From Paenibacillus fonticola DSM 21315 (GTDB lineage Bacteria > Bacillota > Bacilli > Paenibacillales > Paenibacillaceae): a stretch of DNA of 64,000 nt. Position numbers and translations under genes: made by a program. Below are positions 1 to 9,181 of this stretch, in pieces (position 1 is the first letter of the stretch; each line of letters starts with the position of its first letter). The stretch spans positions 62,001 through 126,000 of the forward strand of contig NZ_KB907246.1 in assembly GCF_000381905.1 (NCBI RefSeq). The letters are read 5' to 3'. The notes below the pieces were generated by a model. It did no database searches. It was not told the DNA's origin and saw only the letters and a list, made by a program, of their open reading frames with translations.

Positions 1-449
1 TCGGTCCGTTCGTTGCCGGTTCCTCCAATGAGCGGAATGATTTTAACGTCATCCTTTTTGTCGAGCGGGAACTCCCTGACCATATGATACAACGAATTTC
101 CCCAAGACACCCCAACCCTGTCCCCGTTCTTGATCAGTTTCTGTACGAATTGGGCTGCAGCTTTACCTACGGCGCTGGTAACGAGCTCTTTGTTCAAATC
201 CCGCGTAGGCACAACGAGCACCTGCTGCAGCCGATAGGTCATTTCCAGCTCTTTTTCCAGTTCTGTCGTTTGCTGCGGATCATCATGCACGATGATTTCC
301 ACAATGCCGATCTCCCGGGCTTTCTGAATCATTTTGGAAATGATCGGGCGTGATATGCCGAATTTCTCGGCGATTTTCTCCTGTGTCCAAGATTCATAGT
401 AGTAGAGTTTGCAAATTTTCGTCATCAATTTGATGTTGTCGTCATTCAC
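1..449 (-). CDS. SorC/DeoR-type sugar-binding transcriptional regulator, partial (C-terminus beyond window)
   Basis: Reading leftward from a GTG at 449, the protein begins MNDDNIKLMTKICKLYYYES and continues open to the window edge, giving about 149 residues. A helix-turn-helix is clear at about residues 17-48 (TQEKIAEKFGISRPIISKMI), followed by a segment on the pattern seen in SorC-family proteins (VIVHDD..., then SWGNSLYHMVREF and IPLIGGTGN). SorC regulators bind sugar phosphates through a C-terminal domain and control adjacent catabolic operons; that domain lies mostly outside the window. The GTG is chosen because an AAAGGTGG ribosome site lies about 8 nt upstream; an in-frame TTG six bases earlier is too close to it. 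The gene is divergent from the MBL/ABC/HAD operon, so it is its likely regulator (inference). Family call is confident, ligand unknown. Confidence 0.85.
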   Translation of the reverse strand, partial: MNDDNIKLMTKICKLYYYESWTQEKIAEKFGISRPIISKMIQKAREIGIVEIIVHDDPQQTTELEKELEMTYRLQQVLVVPTRDLNKELVTSAVGKAAAQFVQKLIKNGDRVGVSWGNSLYHMVREFPLDKKDDVKIIPLIGGTGNERT

Positions 450-498
450 ATGCAAAGCCACCTTTATATTGAAAAATCTTCTCTAACGTAGGATCACA

Positions 499-526
499 AC
501 ATAGTATACACGATTATTTGGTGCAA
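499..526 (-). promoter_or_regulatory. Putative vegetative promoter of the SorC-type regulator
   Basis: On the minus strand TTGCAC (521-526) is followed after 17 bp by TATGTT (499-504). Each hexamer matches the sigma-A consensus at four positions or more. It lies about 50 bp upstream of the GTG start. Prediction from sequence only. Confidence 0.4.
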
Positions 527-700
527 AAAAGCGAGGCAGATTCGTTTGAGGCAAATTTTACAATCGGATGATATAGCTTTAACGTAACAAAAACAATGTC
601 GATTTACAATTGTATTGTGACGGAACAAATGTAAAGCTTGGAGCGAAAAACTAGGCACAGATGGTTTCTGCATAAGAAGAGCTTGAGGTGAGTGAATGCA

Positions 701-1435
701 ATGGACATTAAAATTTTAGGTTACTGGGGAGGTTATCCTTCGGCTGGCGGGGCGACGGCCGGGTATTTGATCGACACGGGGGAAGGCCAAATCCTGCTTG
801 ATTGTGGAAGCGGGGTGATGAGCCGGCTGGTGCAGTATACGAGCGTAGACAAGCTGGACGGAGTCATTCTGTCTCACCTTCATTATGATCATATGGCGGA
901 TATCGGTATTTTGCAGTATGCGGCGGTTAACGCGATCCGCAACGGCAGAATGAAGAAGAAGCTGGTCCTGTTCGCTCCGGATGAGCCTGCTAATATTTTA
1001 AATACGCTGCATGGAGAGCATTCGGAGATTCACAGAATTGATCCGAACCGCGTAATCCGGCTTGCCGGGGCGGACATCGAGTTCGTACCCGTGTCCCATA
1101 CGGTTCCATGCTATGCGGTGAAGGTGACTTATCGAGAAAAAGTGATGGTCTACTCAGGTGATACGTCCTACTGTGATGCCTTGGTAGAGCTGGCGAGAGG
1201 GGCGGATATCTTCCTGTGTGAGGCAACGATTTGCGAAGGAAGCGTACATACGACCGGGGCGGGGCATATGAATGCAAGCCAGGCGGGCATGATCGCGGAT
1301 CAGGCGAATGTCAAGCGGCTGGTGCTGGTTCATTTACCGGGGGACGGCGACTTGGAGTTCATGCGCCAATCGGCTAGCGAAGCTTTCGGCGGTCCCGTCG
1401 AGCTTCCGGACACTTCAGTCCTTTATAGCGTTTGA
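701..1435 (+). CDS. MBL-fold metallohydrolase (YhfI-like)
   Basis: A metallo-beta-lactamase-fold hydrolase of about 244 residues. The metal-binding signature HLHYDH is at residues 59-64, with later ligand-type motifs VSHTVPCYAV, YSGDTSYCDAL and the C-terminal VLVHLPGDGD. The family resembles RNase Z-like and phosphodiesterase-like proteins such as Bacillus YhfI; the substrate cannot be read from sequence. I place the start at ATG 701 because GAGGTG at 685-690 gives about 10 nt spacing; the GTG at 692 in the same frame is almost on top of the ribosome site. It is the first gene of a rightward operon with an ABC importer and two HAD phosphatases, so a role in breaking down a phosphorylated imported compound is plausible but inferred. 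Confidence 0.8.
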   Translation: MDIKILGYWGGYPSAGGATAGYLIDTGEGQILLDCGSGVMSRLVQYTSVDKLDGVILSHLHYDHMADIGILQYAAVNAIRNGRMKKKLVLFAPDEPANILNTLHGEHSEIHRIDPNRVIRLAGADIEFVPVSHTVPCYAVKVTYREKVMVYSGDTSYCDALVELARGADIFLCEATICEGSVHTTGAGHMNASQAGMIADQANVKRLVLVHLPGDGDLEFMRQSASEAFGGPVELPDTSVLYSV

Positions 1436-1471
1436 AGGTTTATTGAAGAGGCAAGAGCGACTAGAGAAGGA

Positions 1472-2572
1472 ATGCCCGCCAAGAAATACTTGAATACAAA
1501 AGAGAGCAGGGATCAAACATTGCAGATGGCATCGAGCAGACAAAATCCGGGTATAGCCCGGGGGCAGGGATTGTATCGGCTGCTGGCACTAGATATGGAT
1601 GGCACGCTGCTTAATCCTGCCAAGGTAATCACACCCGCCGTCCATGAGGCGGTCAGAGCATACATGCACAGCGGGGGCCAAGTTACGATCGCCTCCGGCC
1701 GATTTCCAGCTTCGGTCTGGCTGCATGCCAAAGCGGCTAAGATGAATGCGCCTTTAATTGCGCTAAACGGGGCGGTAATTTTGGACGATGCGACCGGTGG
1801 GCTGAAAACGGGAACTCCGCTGCCACTGGAGCATGTCCGTAAACTGATCCGGTTTGCAGACGAACGTGGAGCCTACATCCAGTTGTACGGATACAACAAG
1901 CTCTACGTCTGCGAGCTTAACGAGATGAATGCCCGCTGGCCGCTGGCGAATGTCGTCGTCTCCCCGGACAAGGAGTTGAACGAGCAAAATTATGCACAGC
2001 AGCTGGGCATGATCGAGGTTGTGGCGGTCGGCGATCTGCAGCGATTCGTGTCTGATCCTTTAGCGGCGCCGCCAATCTATAAAGCGACGATCATTGGTCC
2101 GTCTCCAGATTACATTTCGGAATGGATGAAACAACTGGAGGAGGTGGAGGTGAGCCCGGCGCTGCAAAAATCGTCAGGACAGGTAATAACTCAAAACGTG
2201 CAAGTCCAGAACGGGCAAGCACAGAACGATCAGGCTCAAAGTGAGCAAGATCCGGGTGGAGCTCATAGTTTGCAGGCTCAGAGCGCGCAAGCCTTCACAC
2301 TGACCCGGACGGGCAGACACCGCTTCGATGTGAATGCGTATGGGGTAAGCAAGCGCACGGCATTGGAGGCGCTTTGCCGCGATCTTCATATCTCCGGCTC
2401 AGAGGTAGCGGCGGTCGGCGACTATGACAATGATACTGACATGCTGTCATGGGCCGGGCTGGGGGTTGCGATGGGCAATGCGCGGCCGCATATCAAGCAG
2501 TTGGCAAAAGTAGTAACAAGCAGCAATGGGGAAGACGGAGTAGCACAAGTTATACAAAAATTTCTGCTTTAG
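1472..2572 (+). CDS. Cof-type HAD hydrolase with a low-complexity Gln-rich insert
   Basis: A haloacid-dehalogenase superfamily phosphatase of the Cof/YidA (C2-cap) type. The nucleophile motif LALDMDGTLLNP has Asp41 and Asp43, motif II is TIASGRFP, and motif IV is VGDYDNDTDML near residue 320, followed by GVAMGNARP. Enzymes of this family dephosphorylate sugar phosphates or similar small molecules. At about residues 228-275, inside the cap region, there is a Gln/Asn/Ala-rich stretch with repeated QNGQAQND-like units that is not expected in the family and makes the protein (366 aa) longer than the usual 270-290. The start is uncertain: ATG 1472 has AGAAGG almost adjacent, and an in-frame ATG at 1526 (residue 19) would remove an N-terminus that carries no recognisable motif. 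Confidence 0.8.
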   Translation: MPAKKYLNTKESRDQTLQMASSRQNPGIARGQGLYRLLALDMDGTLLNPAKVITPAVHEAVRAYMHSGGQVTIASGRFPASVWLHAKAAKMNAPLIALNGAVILDDATGGLKTGTPLPLEHVRKLIRFADERGAYIQLYGYNKLYVCELNEMNARWPLANVVVSPDKELNEQNYAQQLGMIEVVAVGDLQRFVSDPLAAPPIYKATIIGPSPDYISEWMKQLEEVEVSPALQKSSGQVITQNVQVQNGQAQNDQAQSEQDPGGAHSLQAQSAQAFTLTRTGRHRFDVNAYGVSKRTALEALCRDLHISGSEVAAVGDYDNDTDMLSWAGLGVAMGNARPHIKQLAKVVTSSNGEDGVAQVIQKFLL

Positions 2573-2592
2573 GATAAGGGGAGAAACCTACA

Positions 2593-3699
2593 ATGCTTAT
2601 TAACCAAGAGAGATGGTTCACATTTAAAAAGACTTCAGTCATCGCTATCATGACAGCAGCCATGATGATGTTCAGCGCCTGCGGTTCGCCAGCCCCGGCC
2701 AAGCCGGACGCAAGCGGCAATACAGGCAGTCCGGCGGCAGGGGCGGAGCAATCCCAATCTGCCGGATCAGCGCCTTCCGATGTGGCGGGGCAGCTCACGT
2801 TCTATACGTCGCAGCCGGAGGAAGATGCCGCACAGTTAGTCCAAGCGTTCAACGAGAAATATCCGGATGTTAAAGTGGAGACCTTCCGCTCGGGAACGGA
2901 GGAAGTTACCGCTAAAATCCAGGCAGAGAAGCAAGCGGGCAGCGTGCAGGCAGACGTTTTGCTTCTGGCGGATGCCGTTACCTTTGAAGGCTTGAAGCAG
3001 CAGGATTTGCTGCTGCCTTACAAGTCTCCGGAGGCGGAACATATTGCTGCTGAACTCGTAGATCCGGAAGGCATGTATACCGGAACGAAGGTCATTGCTA
3101 CGGTATTGGCTGCCAATACTGACAAGGTGACTAACCTGCCGACATCCTGGCAGGCGCTTGCTTCCGCGGAGAGCAAAGATGGCGCGATCATGCCGAGCCC
3201 GCTCTATTCCGGTGCCGCAGCCTACAATATTGGCGTATTTTCACGGACGGATGGTTTTGGCTGGGATTACCTGCAGGTGTTGAAGGACAATAACATGTCG
3301 GTCATCAAAGGGAATGGCGCTGTATTAAAGGCGGTCGCTAGCGGAGAGAAATCCTACGGCATGGTTGTAGACTATATGGTTGTGCGGGAGAAAGCAAAGG
3401 GTTCCCCGATCGACTTAAGCTATCCGTCTGAAGGTGTTCCGATCATTACGGAGCCGATTGGGATTATGAAGGGCACGGATAATGAGAAAGCGGCGCAAGC
3501 CTTTGTAGACTTCGTTCTGTCCGAGGAAGGCCAGAAGCTGTCCGTGGAGATCGGATATACACCGATTCGCGAGGGCGTCGCTCCACCGGAGGGGCTGAAG
3601 GGAATTGCCGATATTAAGATTTTATCCGGAGACCTGAACACACTGACCCAGGAACGCGAAGACGACAAGAAGAAATTTACGGAACTATTCGGTAACTAA
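2593..3699 (+). CDS. ABC importer solute-binding lipoprotein, FbpA/AfuA-like
   Basis: An extracellular substrate-binding protein of 368 residues. A lysine-containing N-terminus and hydrophobic segment end in the lipobox FSAC (about residues 28-31), so it should be lipid-anchored outside the membrane. A Ser/Pro/Ala linker follows, then a periplasmic-binding-protein-II fold opening with LTFYTSQPEEDAAQLV and closing with VEIGYTPIR, typical of the Fbp/Afu/PhnS cluster. The Tyr-Tyr pair that iron-binding FbpA proteins use is not evident; instead PSPLYSGAAAYN occupies the equivalent region. That fits organophosphate or sugar-phosphate binders (AfuA, PhnS) better than ferric iron, but it is inference. 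A good ribosome site (AAGGGGAG) precedes the ATG. The permease follows after 18 nt. Confidence 0.85.
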   Translation: MLINQERWFTFKKTSVIAIMTAAMMMFSACGSPAPAKPDASGNTGSPAAGAEQSQSAGSAPSDVAGQLTFYTSQPEEDAAQLVQAFNEKYPDVKVETFRSGTEEVTAKIQAEKQAGSVQADVLLLADAVTFEGLKQQDLLLPYKSPEAEHIAAELVDPEGMYTGTKVIATVLAANTDKVTNLPTSWQALASAESKDGAIMPSPLYSGAAAYNIGVFSRTDGFGWDYLQVLKDNNMSVIKGNGAVLKAVASGEKSYGMVVDYMVVREKAKGSPIDLSYPSEGVPIITEPIGIMKGTDNEKAAQAFVDFVLSEEGQKLSVEIGYTPIREGVAPPEGLKGIADIKILSGDLNTLTQEREDDKKKFTELFGN

Positions 3700-3717
3700 A
3701 AAGGTGGCATGCAGCTT

Positions 3718-5472
3718 ATGACCGATATCCATACTCCCGGAGTGGAGCTGAGGGCCAGGAAAGGGAGCGGGGGCTTCCCCCTTTCCCTTCTCCGCGCTTC
3801 CTCGGCAGGGCGCAACATCGGCGTTGTTTTAGGAATCATCGCGACATTATTTTTCTTCGTTTTACCGATCGTCAAACTTGTACTGCTTAGCGTGCAGGGG
3901 GAGCAGGGCCTCTCCCTCAATTATTATGTGGAGCTGCTGCAGCAGGAGCGCTTCTGGAGAACGATGAAACATACGTTTGTGATCGTTGCCGGTTCAACCT
4001 TGCTGTCCGTCGTCCTTGGCGTGACCGCGGCCTGGCTGATGGCATACACCGATTTATCGCATAAAAAATTGCTGCATCTGCTGATGCTGCTTTGCTTCGT
4101 GCTGCCCTCCTACGTCCTCACTCTTTCCTGGTCGTCCTTTATGGGCCCGCAGGGCTGGATTGCTGCTGTGCTGCAATGGTTCCATCCTGGAGCCAGGCCT
4201 TGGAGCATGTACAGCGTAGGGGGCATTATTTTTGTCATGGGCATTCATCATTTTCCGCTCGTGTATTTATTTACAGTCAATGTGCTAAAAAAAATCCCCA
4301 AGGACCTGGAGTGGGCCGCGAACACCGGCGGGGCCGGGAGATGGAAGACCTTCTTTCGGATCACCATGCCTCTAGCATTGCCTGGTGTTACGGCGGGCGG
4401 ACTGCTCGTGTTCCTCGCCTCCTTGGATAATTTCGGCATTCCCGCTTTTCTCGGGACGCCGGTTAACATCAGCGTACTAAGCACGCTTATTTATGAGGAA
4501 ATTATCGGCTTCGGCCCTTCCGCCTTTGGACGGGGCGCTTCCTTGTCCGTCATCTTAGGTTTGATTGCAGTTGCAGGTACGCTGCTGCAGTGGCTGTCCG
4601 TCCGCAAAAGCAAGCAGGCGGAAGCCCTTCGGGTTGATGAGGAGCCGCGCTATATGCTTGGCAAACATCGCTTTTGGGTCAATCCGCTTCTGTGGGGCGG
4701 TCTTATTTTTATCACGATTATTCCGCTATTTGCGATGATTTCCCTTTCGCTCAAAAAATCCTATGGAGGCAAGGGACTTAGCAATTTAACCTTGCACAAT
4801 TACCGGTACATTCTGCTGGACAATCCGTCCACCTGGAAGTCGATTCAGAACAGCCTGCTTCTTTCCATCACAACGCTGGTCGTTTGTCTGATCATCGGCA
4901 CCTTGTTTGCCTACTTTCGGGTACGCAGGCCTTCGAAAATGAATCGGCTGGCAGAACTGGCTATCTCCGTCCCTTATACGCTGCCGGGCATCGTCTTTGC
5001 TTTGTCCATGATTCTCGTATGGATGGAGCCGATCCCCGGCTGGAATCCGGGCATATACGGGACGACGACGATTTTATTTATCGCCTATGTCTGCCGGTTT
5101 CTCATTTTGCAAATTCGGGCGGGGGTGACCGCCTTTGCACAGGTCGATGCCTCCATGGAAGAAGCTGCCCGCATCTCGGGAGCCGGAGCTTGGCGGCGTT
5201 GGCGAAAAATACTGCTGCCGATGCTGCTGCCAGGGCTGCTTAGCGGAGCACTGCTCGTATTTTTGACGGCGTTGACCGAATTGACGGTTTCGGCGCTGCT
5301 GTACTCTTCCGGTTCACAGACGATCGGAGTGGCGATTTTTGGATTTGAACAGGCCGGAAACACGCTCTACTCCACAGCTTTATCCAGTCTCATTGTATTC
5401 CTGATTTTCGCGGGCGCGGGGCTGCTGGGGCTTCTTCAGAAATTTACTTTACGAAAAGGGGTGCAGTCATGA
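3718..5472 (+). CDS. ABC importer permease, fused two-domain (FbpB/AfuB-like)
   Basis: An integral membrane protein of about 584 residues with two homologous permease halves joined in one chain, roughly twelve membrane helices. Each half carries the EAA loop that contacts the ATPase: EWAANTGGAGRWKTFF with LALPG in the first half, and EEAARISGAGAWRRWRK with LLPG in the second. Fused permeases of this kind are usual for FbpB, AfuB and PhnU-type systems. AAGGTGG at 3701-3707 gives normal spacing to ATG 3718; the in-frame ATG at 3709 lies directly on the site. The stop overlaps the start of the ATPase gene (ATGA), implying translational coupling. Confidence 0.9.
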   Translation: MTDIHTPGVELRARKGSGGFPLSLLRASSAGRNIGVVLGIIATLFFFVLPIVKLVLLSVQGEQGLSLNYYVELLQQERFWRTMKHTFVIVAGSTLLSVVLGVTAAWLMAYTDLSHKKLLHLLMLLCFVLPSYVLTLSWSSFMGPQGWIAAVLQWFHPGARPWSMYSVGGIIFVMGIHHFPLVYLFTVNVLKKIPKDLEWAANTGGAGRWKTFFRITMPLALPGVTAGGLLVFLASLDNFGIPAFLGTPVNISVLSTLIYEEIIGFGPSAFGRGASLSVILGLIAVAGTLLQWLSVRKSKQAEALRVDEEPRYMLGKHRFWVNPLLWGGLIFITIIPLFAMISLSLKKSYGGKGLSNLTLHNYRYILLDNPSTWKSIQNSLLLSITTLVVCLIIGTLFAYFRVRRPSKMNRLAELAISVPYTLPGIVFALSMILVWMEPIPGWNPGIYGTTTILFIAYVCRFLILQIRAGVTAFAQVDASMEEAARISGAGAWRRWRKILLPMLLPGLLSGALLVFLTALTELTVSALLYSSGSQTIGVAIFGFEQAGNTLYSTALSSLIVFLIFAGAGLLGLLQKFTLRKGVQS

Positions 5473-6818
5473 CCATTCAACTAAAAAAGGTGAGCAAGAC
5501 GTTCGGAAGCTTTCAGGCGCTGAAATCCATCGATTTAAGCATAGCCGACGGCGAATTCGTAGCCATCCTGGGCCCCTCTGGCTGCGGCAAAACCACCTTG
5601 CTGCGCATGCTGGCGGGCTTTGAACAACCGACGTCCGGAGAGATTGCCATCGGTGGCAGCGTTGTAGCCACGTCCCGATCCAGTCTTCCCCCGGAAAAAA
5701 GGCGGATCGGCATGGTGTTTCAAAACTTTGCCTTGTGGCCGCATATGAATATTTATGAGCATGTCCGCTTTCCGATTCGCACGCATAAAGAGACACCGCG
5801 GGCGATCCGCGAGCGGGAGGCCGAGCGGATTAACGAGGTGCTCCGGCTTGTGGGCCTCGCGGAGCTGGCAAAGCGGATGCCGCATGAGTTGTCCGGCGGC
5901 CAGAAACAGCGTGTGGCCATTGCCCGGGCGATTGCTCCCGAGCCGACGCTGCTGCTGATGGACGAACCGCTAAGCAGTCTGGACGCGATGCTGCGGATGG
6001 ACATGCGGCGGGAAATCCAGTCGGTGCACCGCGAGACGGGCTCTGCGATCGTTTACGTGACGCATGACCAGGGAGAAGCCTTGTCTATGGCTGACCGGAT
6101 CGTCGTCATGAAGGATGGGCAAATCGAGCAGGTTGGCACGCCGCAGGAAATTTATTTGCGCCCGGAAACTGAATTCGTGGCCCGTTTCGTATCCAAGGCG
6201 AATTTAATTCAAGGAAGCTGGAGTGATAACCGATTTACGCCTCTCGGCGCTGATCCTTCAACGTTTTGGCCAGGGGACGCTGTCGCGGACTGCTTCAAAT
6301 CGCAGGGACTGTACCCGGTGCGGCCCGATCAATTCCAGCTTGAACCAGCCAGCGCCGGCGGGCTGTATGGAGAGATCGTGAACGTTCAGTTCCAGGGGAA
6401 AGAATTCAATTATGACATCCGTGCAGCGGGCCAGCATTGGGAAGTGATTTCCCCGGCGACGTTCAAGCTTCATGATCAGGTATCCCTGCATATTCCCAGC
6501 GTGGCTGGCGAAGCGTCTTCAGTAACACCAGCAACAATGTCACAAACACCGTCATCAGCAGTGGTACCAGAAACGCCATTAACAGCGACAAAAACAGCAT
6601 CATCAGCATCGTCACCAGCTGTGCTACAAACAGCGCAGCCAGCAACATCACCAGCAGCACCAGCAACAACATCAGCGGCTTCACCAGCAGCACCAGCAAT
6701 AACAACAACATCAGTGGCTCCAGCAGTGGTACCGGCAGGAGCCTCAAACGGAGTCTCAAATGACACTTCAGGTGAACCTTCAGGGATTGTCATGCCGCAA
6801 ACAACATCAGGATGGTGA
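5469..6818 (+). CDS. ABC importer ATP-binding protein with an extra Thr/Ser/Ala/Pro-rich tail
   Basis: The ATPase of the importer, closest to FbpC/PotA-type subunits. Walker A GPSGCGKTT is at residues 35-43, the signature LSGGQKQR near 140, Walker B LLLMDEPLSSLD near 160 and the switch His in VTHDQ near 197. A C-terminal regulatory (TOBE-like) domain follows to about residue 345. The last hundred residues or so are almost entirely Thr, Ser, Ala, Pro and Val, coded by a CAGCA/CACCAGCA-rich degenerate repeat. Such a tail is unusual for a cytoplasmic ATPase and may be a repeat expansion that stayed open. The reading frame is continuous and the next gene begins 4 nt after the stop. Confidence 0.9.
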   Translation: MTIQLKKVSKTFGSFQALKSIDLSIADGEFVAILGPSGCGKTTLLRMLAGFEQPTSGEIAIGGSVVATSRSSLPPEKRRIGMVFQNFALWPHMNIYEHVRFPIRTHKETPRAIREREAERINEVLRLVGLAELAKRMPHELSGGQKQRVAIARAIAPEPTLLLMDEPLSSLDAMLRMDMRREIQSVHRETGSAIVYVTHDQGEALSMADRIVVMKDGQIEQVGTPQEIYLRPETEFVARFVSKANLIQGSWSDNRFTPLGADPSTFWPGDAVADCFKSQGLYPVRPDQFQLEPASAGGLYGEIVNVQFQGKEFNYDIRAAGQHWEVISPATFKLHDQVSLHIPSVAGEASSVTPATMSQTPSSAVVPETPLTATKTASSASSPAVLQTAQPATSPAAPATTSAASPAAPAITTTSVAPAVVPAGASNGVSNDTSGEPSGIVMPQTTSGW

Positions 6819-6822
6819 GCAT

Positions 6823-7641
6823 ATGTCGGCCATGAGTGTGTCGGTGGTAAGTCAGCCTCGCGTCAATTGCCGGGCGATCGTTTTTTTCGATATTGACGGG
6901 ACATTGCTTGATCATTGCAAACGGCTTCCTAATTCTGCTAAAGAAGCCATTCAGGCCTTGCAAAAACTTGGTCACGAGGTGGCGCTCGCGACGGGCCGGT
7001 CTCCCTTTATGCTGCAGCGCATAGCCGAAGAGCTGCGGATCGACTCATATGTCGGCTTTAACGGCCAGTATGTAGTGGTGAGAGGAGAACGAATCTGTAC
7101 GAATCCGTTCCGGGAAGAAGAGCTGGGCAAGCTGTCCCGATTTGCTGCAGCCAGCGGCCATCCGCTGGTTTATTTGGATGAAAATTCGATGCGCTGCAGT
7201 ATGATGCATCACCCCTATGTTGAGCAGTGTATTGCGTCATTGGAATATGCTCATCCCGAGCATGACCCTGAATACTTTCAGGGGCGTCCCATCTATCAGA
7301 CGATGCTGTTCTGCACGGCGGCGGAAGAACGGCAGTACCGGGAGCGGTTTGCGGGACTCCGCTTTGTACGCTGGCACCCCTACTCGCTGGATGTGCTGCC
7401 CGGCGGAGGCTCGAAGGCTCACGGCATCGCTCAGCTTATTCATAGGATGGGGTTCGAGCCGGAGGAGGTCTACGCTTTCGGCGACAATTTGAATGATCTG
7501 GAAATGCTGCAGTATGTAGGGCACGGCATTGCGATGGGGAATGCGCCGGACTGTGTAAAGCAAGCCGCAAGGTATGTGACGTCGGATGTAGATCGGCACG
7601 GCATTGCTCGCGGACTCCGCATGGTAGGTCTGCTCCCGTGA
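6823..7641 (+). CDS. Cof-type HAD hydrolase (second in operon)
   Basis: A 272-residue HAD phosphatase of normal family length. The nucleophile motif FFDIDGTLLD has Asp23 and Asp25, motif II is ALATGRSP, and motif IV is FGDNLNDLEML followed by GIAMGNAPDCVK. The start at ATG 6823 sits 4 nt after the ATPase stop and is preceded by GGATGGTGAG; a longer in-frame reading from 6760 would overlap the ATPase tail and is less likely. It differs from the first HAD protein of the operon, so the pair may act on different phosphorylated intermediates or the two genes may be ancient duplicates (inference). Confidence 0.85.
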   Translation: MSAMSVSVVSQPRVNCRAIVFFDIDGTLLDHCKRLPNSAKEAIQALQKLGHEVALATGRSPFMLQRIAEELRIDSYVGFNGQYVVVRGERICTNPFREEELGKLSRFAAASGHPLVYLDENSMRCSMMHHPYVEQCIASLEYAHPEHDPEYFQGRPIYQTMLFCTAAEERQYRERFAGLRFVRWHPYSLDVLPGGGSKAHGIAQLIHRMGFEPEEVYAFGDNLNDLEMLQYVGHGIAMGNAPDCVKQAARYVTSDVDRHGIARGLRMVGLLP

Positions 7642-7688
7642 TGGCCGGAGGAGATTTCATCGCCCTGAAATTTATTGTATATCACTGC

Positions 7689-7778
7689 AGAGTACAGCAA
7701 TACGCAAGAGTACAGCAATACGCAATACAGCGAAAACAGTAAGTGTAAAACAATACAAGTAAGTATAAAACAATACAA
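7689..7778. repeat. Two short tandem duplications in the spacer before prfA
   Basis: An 18-bp unit (AGAGTACAGCAATACGCA) occurs twice in tandem at 7689-7724. A different 20-bp unit occurs twice at 7739-7758 and 7759-7778 with one difference. The rest of the 7642-8020 spacer holds further degenerate GCATCGTATCGCAT-like repeats and no convincing gene. Confidence 0.8.
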
Positions 7779-8017
7779 CCTAGTCATTGCATCGTATCGC
7801 ATCACATTGCGTCGCATTAAGCTGTTACGAGCTGCATGATGTTAGTCGGCGGTTAACTTTCATTAGTTCGAAGACGGCCGGTCATTCGGGCGATAGATGT
7901 TAGGTAAATGCAAGCGGCAGCCGAAATGAACAAAATGAAGATCGATCGGGTTTTAAAGGGAACAGCAGCCAAGGACGCGGCGGCTGTGGGCCAGGACTAT
8001 TCAGAAGACAGAAGTTA

Positions 8018-8026
8018 TGGTATAAT
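8018..8026 (+). promoter_or_regulatory. Extended -10 promoter for prfA-prmC
   Basis: TGG directly precedes a perfect TATAAT (8021-8026), making an extended -10 element. No good -35 hexamer is visible, which is acceptable for extended -10 promoters. It lies about 85 bp upstream of the prfA start. Confidence 0.5.
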
Positions 8027-8109
8027 AAACAGTCGTTTGCTCTTAATGTGCTGAACGTTGAGGGACGGCTATTTTCAGGAAACTTCTATGTAAAGAGAGG
8101 TGGCTTCCC

Positions 8110-9177
8110 TTGTTAGATCGACTTCAATCCCTGGCTGATCGCTATGACAAATTGAGCGAATTGCTCTGCGATCCGGATGTAGCGAATGATACGAAGAAAT
8201 TAAGGGATTATTCCAAGGAACAATCGGACTTGCAGCCTGCTTATGAGGCTTATACCGAATATAAGAAGGTCATCGAGGAGCTGGAGGCGGCGAAAGCTAT
8301 GCAGGCCGAGAAGCTGGACGATGAAATGCGCGAAATGGTCAAGATGGAAATCGAGGAGCTGTCTGCCCGCCAGCAGGAGCTGGAGGAACAGATCCGCATT
8401 TTGCTCTTGCCTAAAGATCCGAACGATGACAAGAACGTTATCGTGGAAATCCGCGGCGCGGCCGGCGGGGATGAGGCGGCTTTGTTTGCGGCCGACCTTT
8501 ACCGTATGTACACCCGCTTTGCCGATAACCAAGGCTGGAAAGTAGATATCATGGACGTCAACGAGAGCGATCTTGGCGGCTTCAAGGAAATTATTTTCAT
8601 GATTAACGGACGCGGTGCTTACAGCAAAATGAAATATGAGAGCGGCGCGCATCGCGTGCAGCGCATTCCTGCGACGGAGTCGGGTGGACGGATCCACACT
8701 TCGACCTCGACGGTGGCGGTCATGCCGGAAGCAGAGGAAGTGGACGTCGAGATTCTCGACAAGGATATCCGCGTCGATACGTTCTGTTCCAGTGGTGCTG
8801 GCGGACAGTCTGTTAACACGACTAAATCCGCGGTGCGGGTAACGCATATTCCGACGGGGATCGTGGCGACGTGCCAGGACGGCAAATCGCAGAACTCCAA
8901 TAAGGAGAAGGCGCTGCAGGTGCTTCGGGCCCGGATTTCCGATATGATGCGCCAAGAGGAAGAGGCGAAATATGCCGGCGAGCGGAAAAGCAAAGTAGGT
9001 ACGGGAGACCGCAGTGAGCGGATTCGGACGTACAACTTCCCGCAGAGCCGGGTTACTGATCACCGGATCAATCTGACCGTTCATAAGCTTGATCAAGTGA
9101 TGAACGGCGAAATTGGAGATCTCGTATCTGCGCTCACTCTGGCCGAGCAGGCTGAATTGATGGATAAAGGAGAATAA
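8110..9177 (+). CDS. prfA: Peptide chain release factor 1
   Basis: RF1 recognises UAA and UAG codons and triggers peptide release on the ribosome. The 355-residue length is normal. The universal GGQ motif is in [17 protein letters not shown] near residue 233, and the codon-recognition region and class-specific blocks ([30 protein letters not shown]) are intact. The start codon is TTG, preceded by AGAGAGGTGG at the expected distance. prmC, which methylates the GGQ glutamine, follows after 4 nt, the usual arrangement. Confidence 0.97.
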   Translation: MLDRLQSLADRYDKLSELLCDPDVANDTKKLRDYSKEQSDLQPAYEAYTEYKKVIEELEAAKAMQAEKLDDEMREMVKMEIEELSARQQELEEQIRILLLPKDPNDDKNVIVEIRGAAGGDEAALFAADLYRMYTRFADNQGWKVDIMDVNESDLGGFKEIIFMINGRGAYSKMKYESGAHRVQRIPATESGGRIHTSTSTVAVMPEAEEVDVEILDKDIRVDTFCSSGAGGQSVNTTKSAVRVTHIPTGIVATCQDGKSQNSNKEKALQVLRARISDMMRQEEEAKYAGERKSKVGTGDRSERIRTYNFPQSRVTDHRINLTVHKLDQVMNGEIGDLVSALTLAEQAELMDKGE

Positions 9178-9181
9178 CGCT

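Noticed and set aside
2593..6818. Ferric iron ABC transporter (FbpABC)
   Set aside because: The general family fits, but no iron Tyr pair or Fur box is evident, and the flanking HAD and SorC genes favour an organophosphate. Kept only as an alternative.
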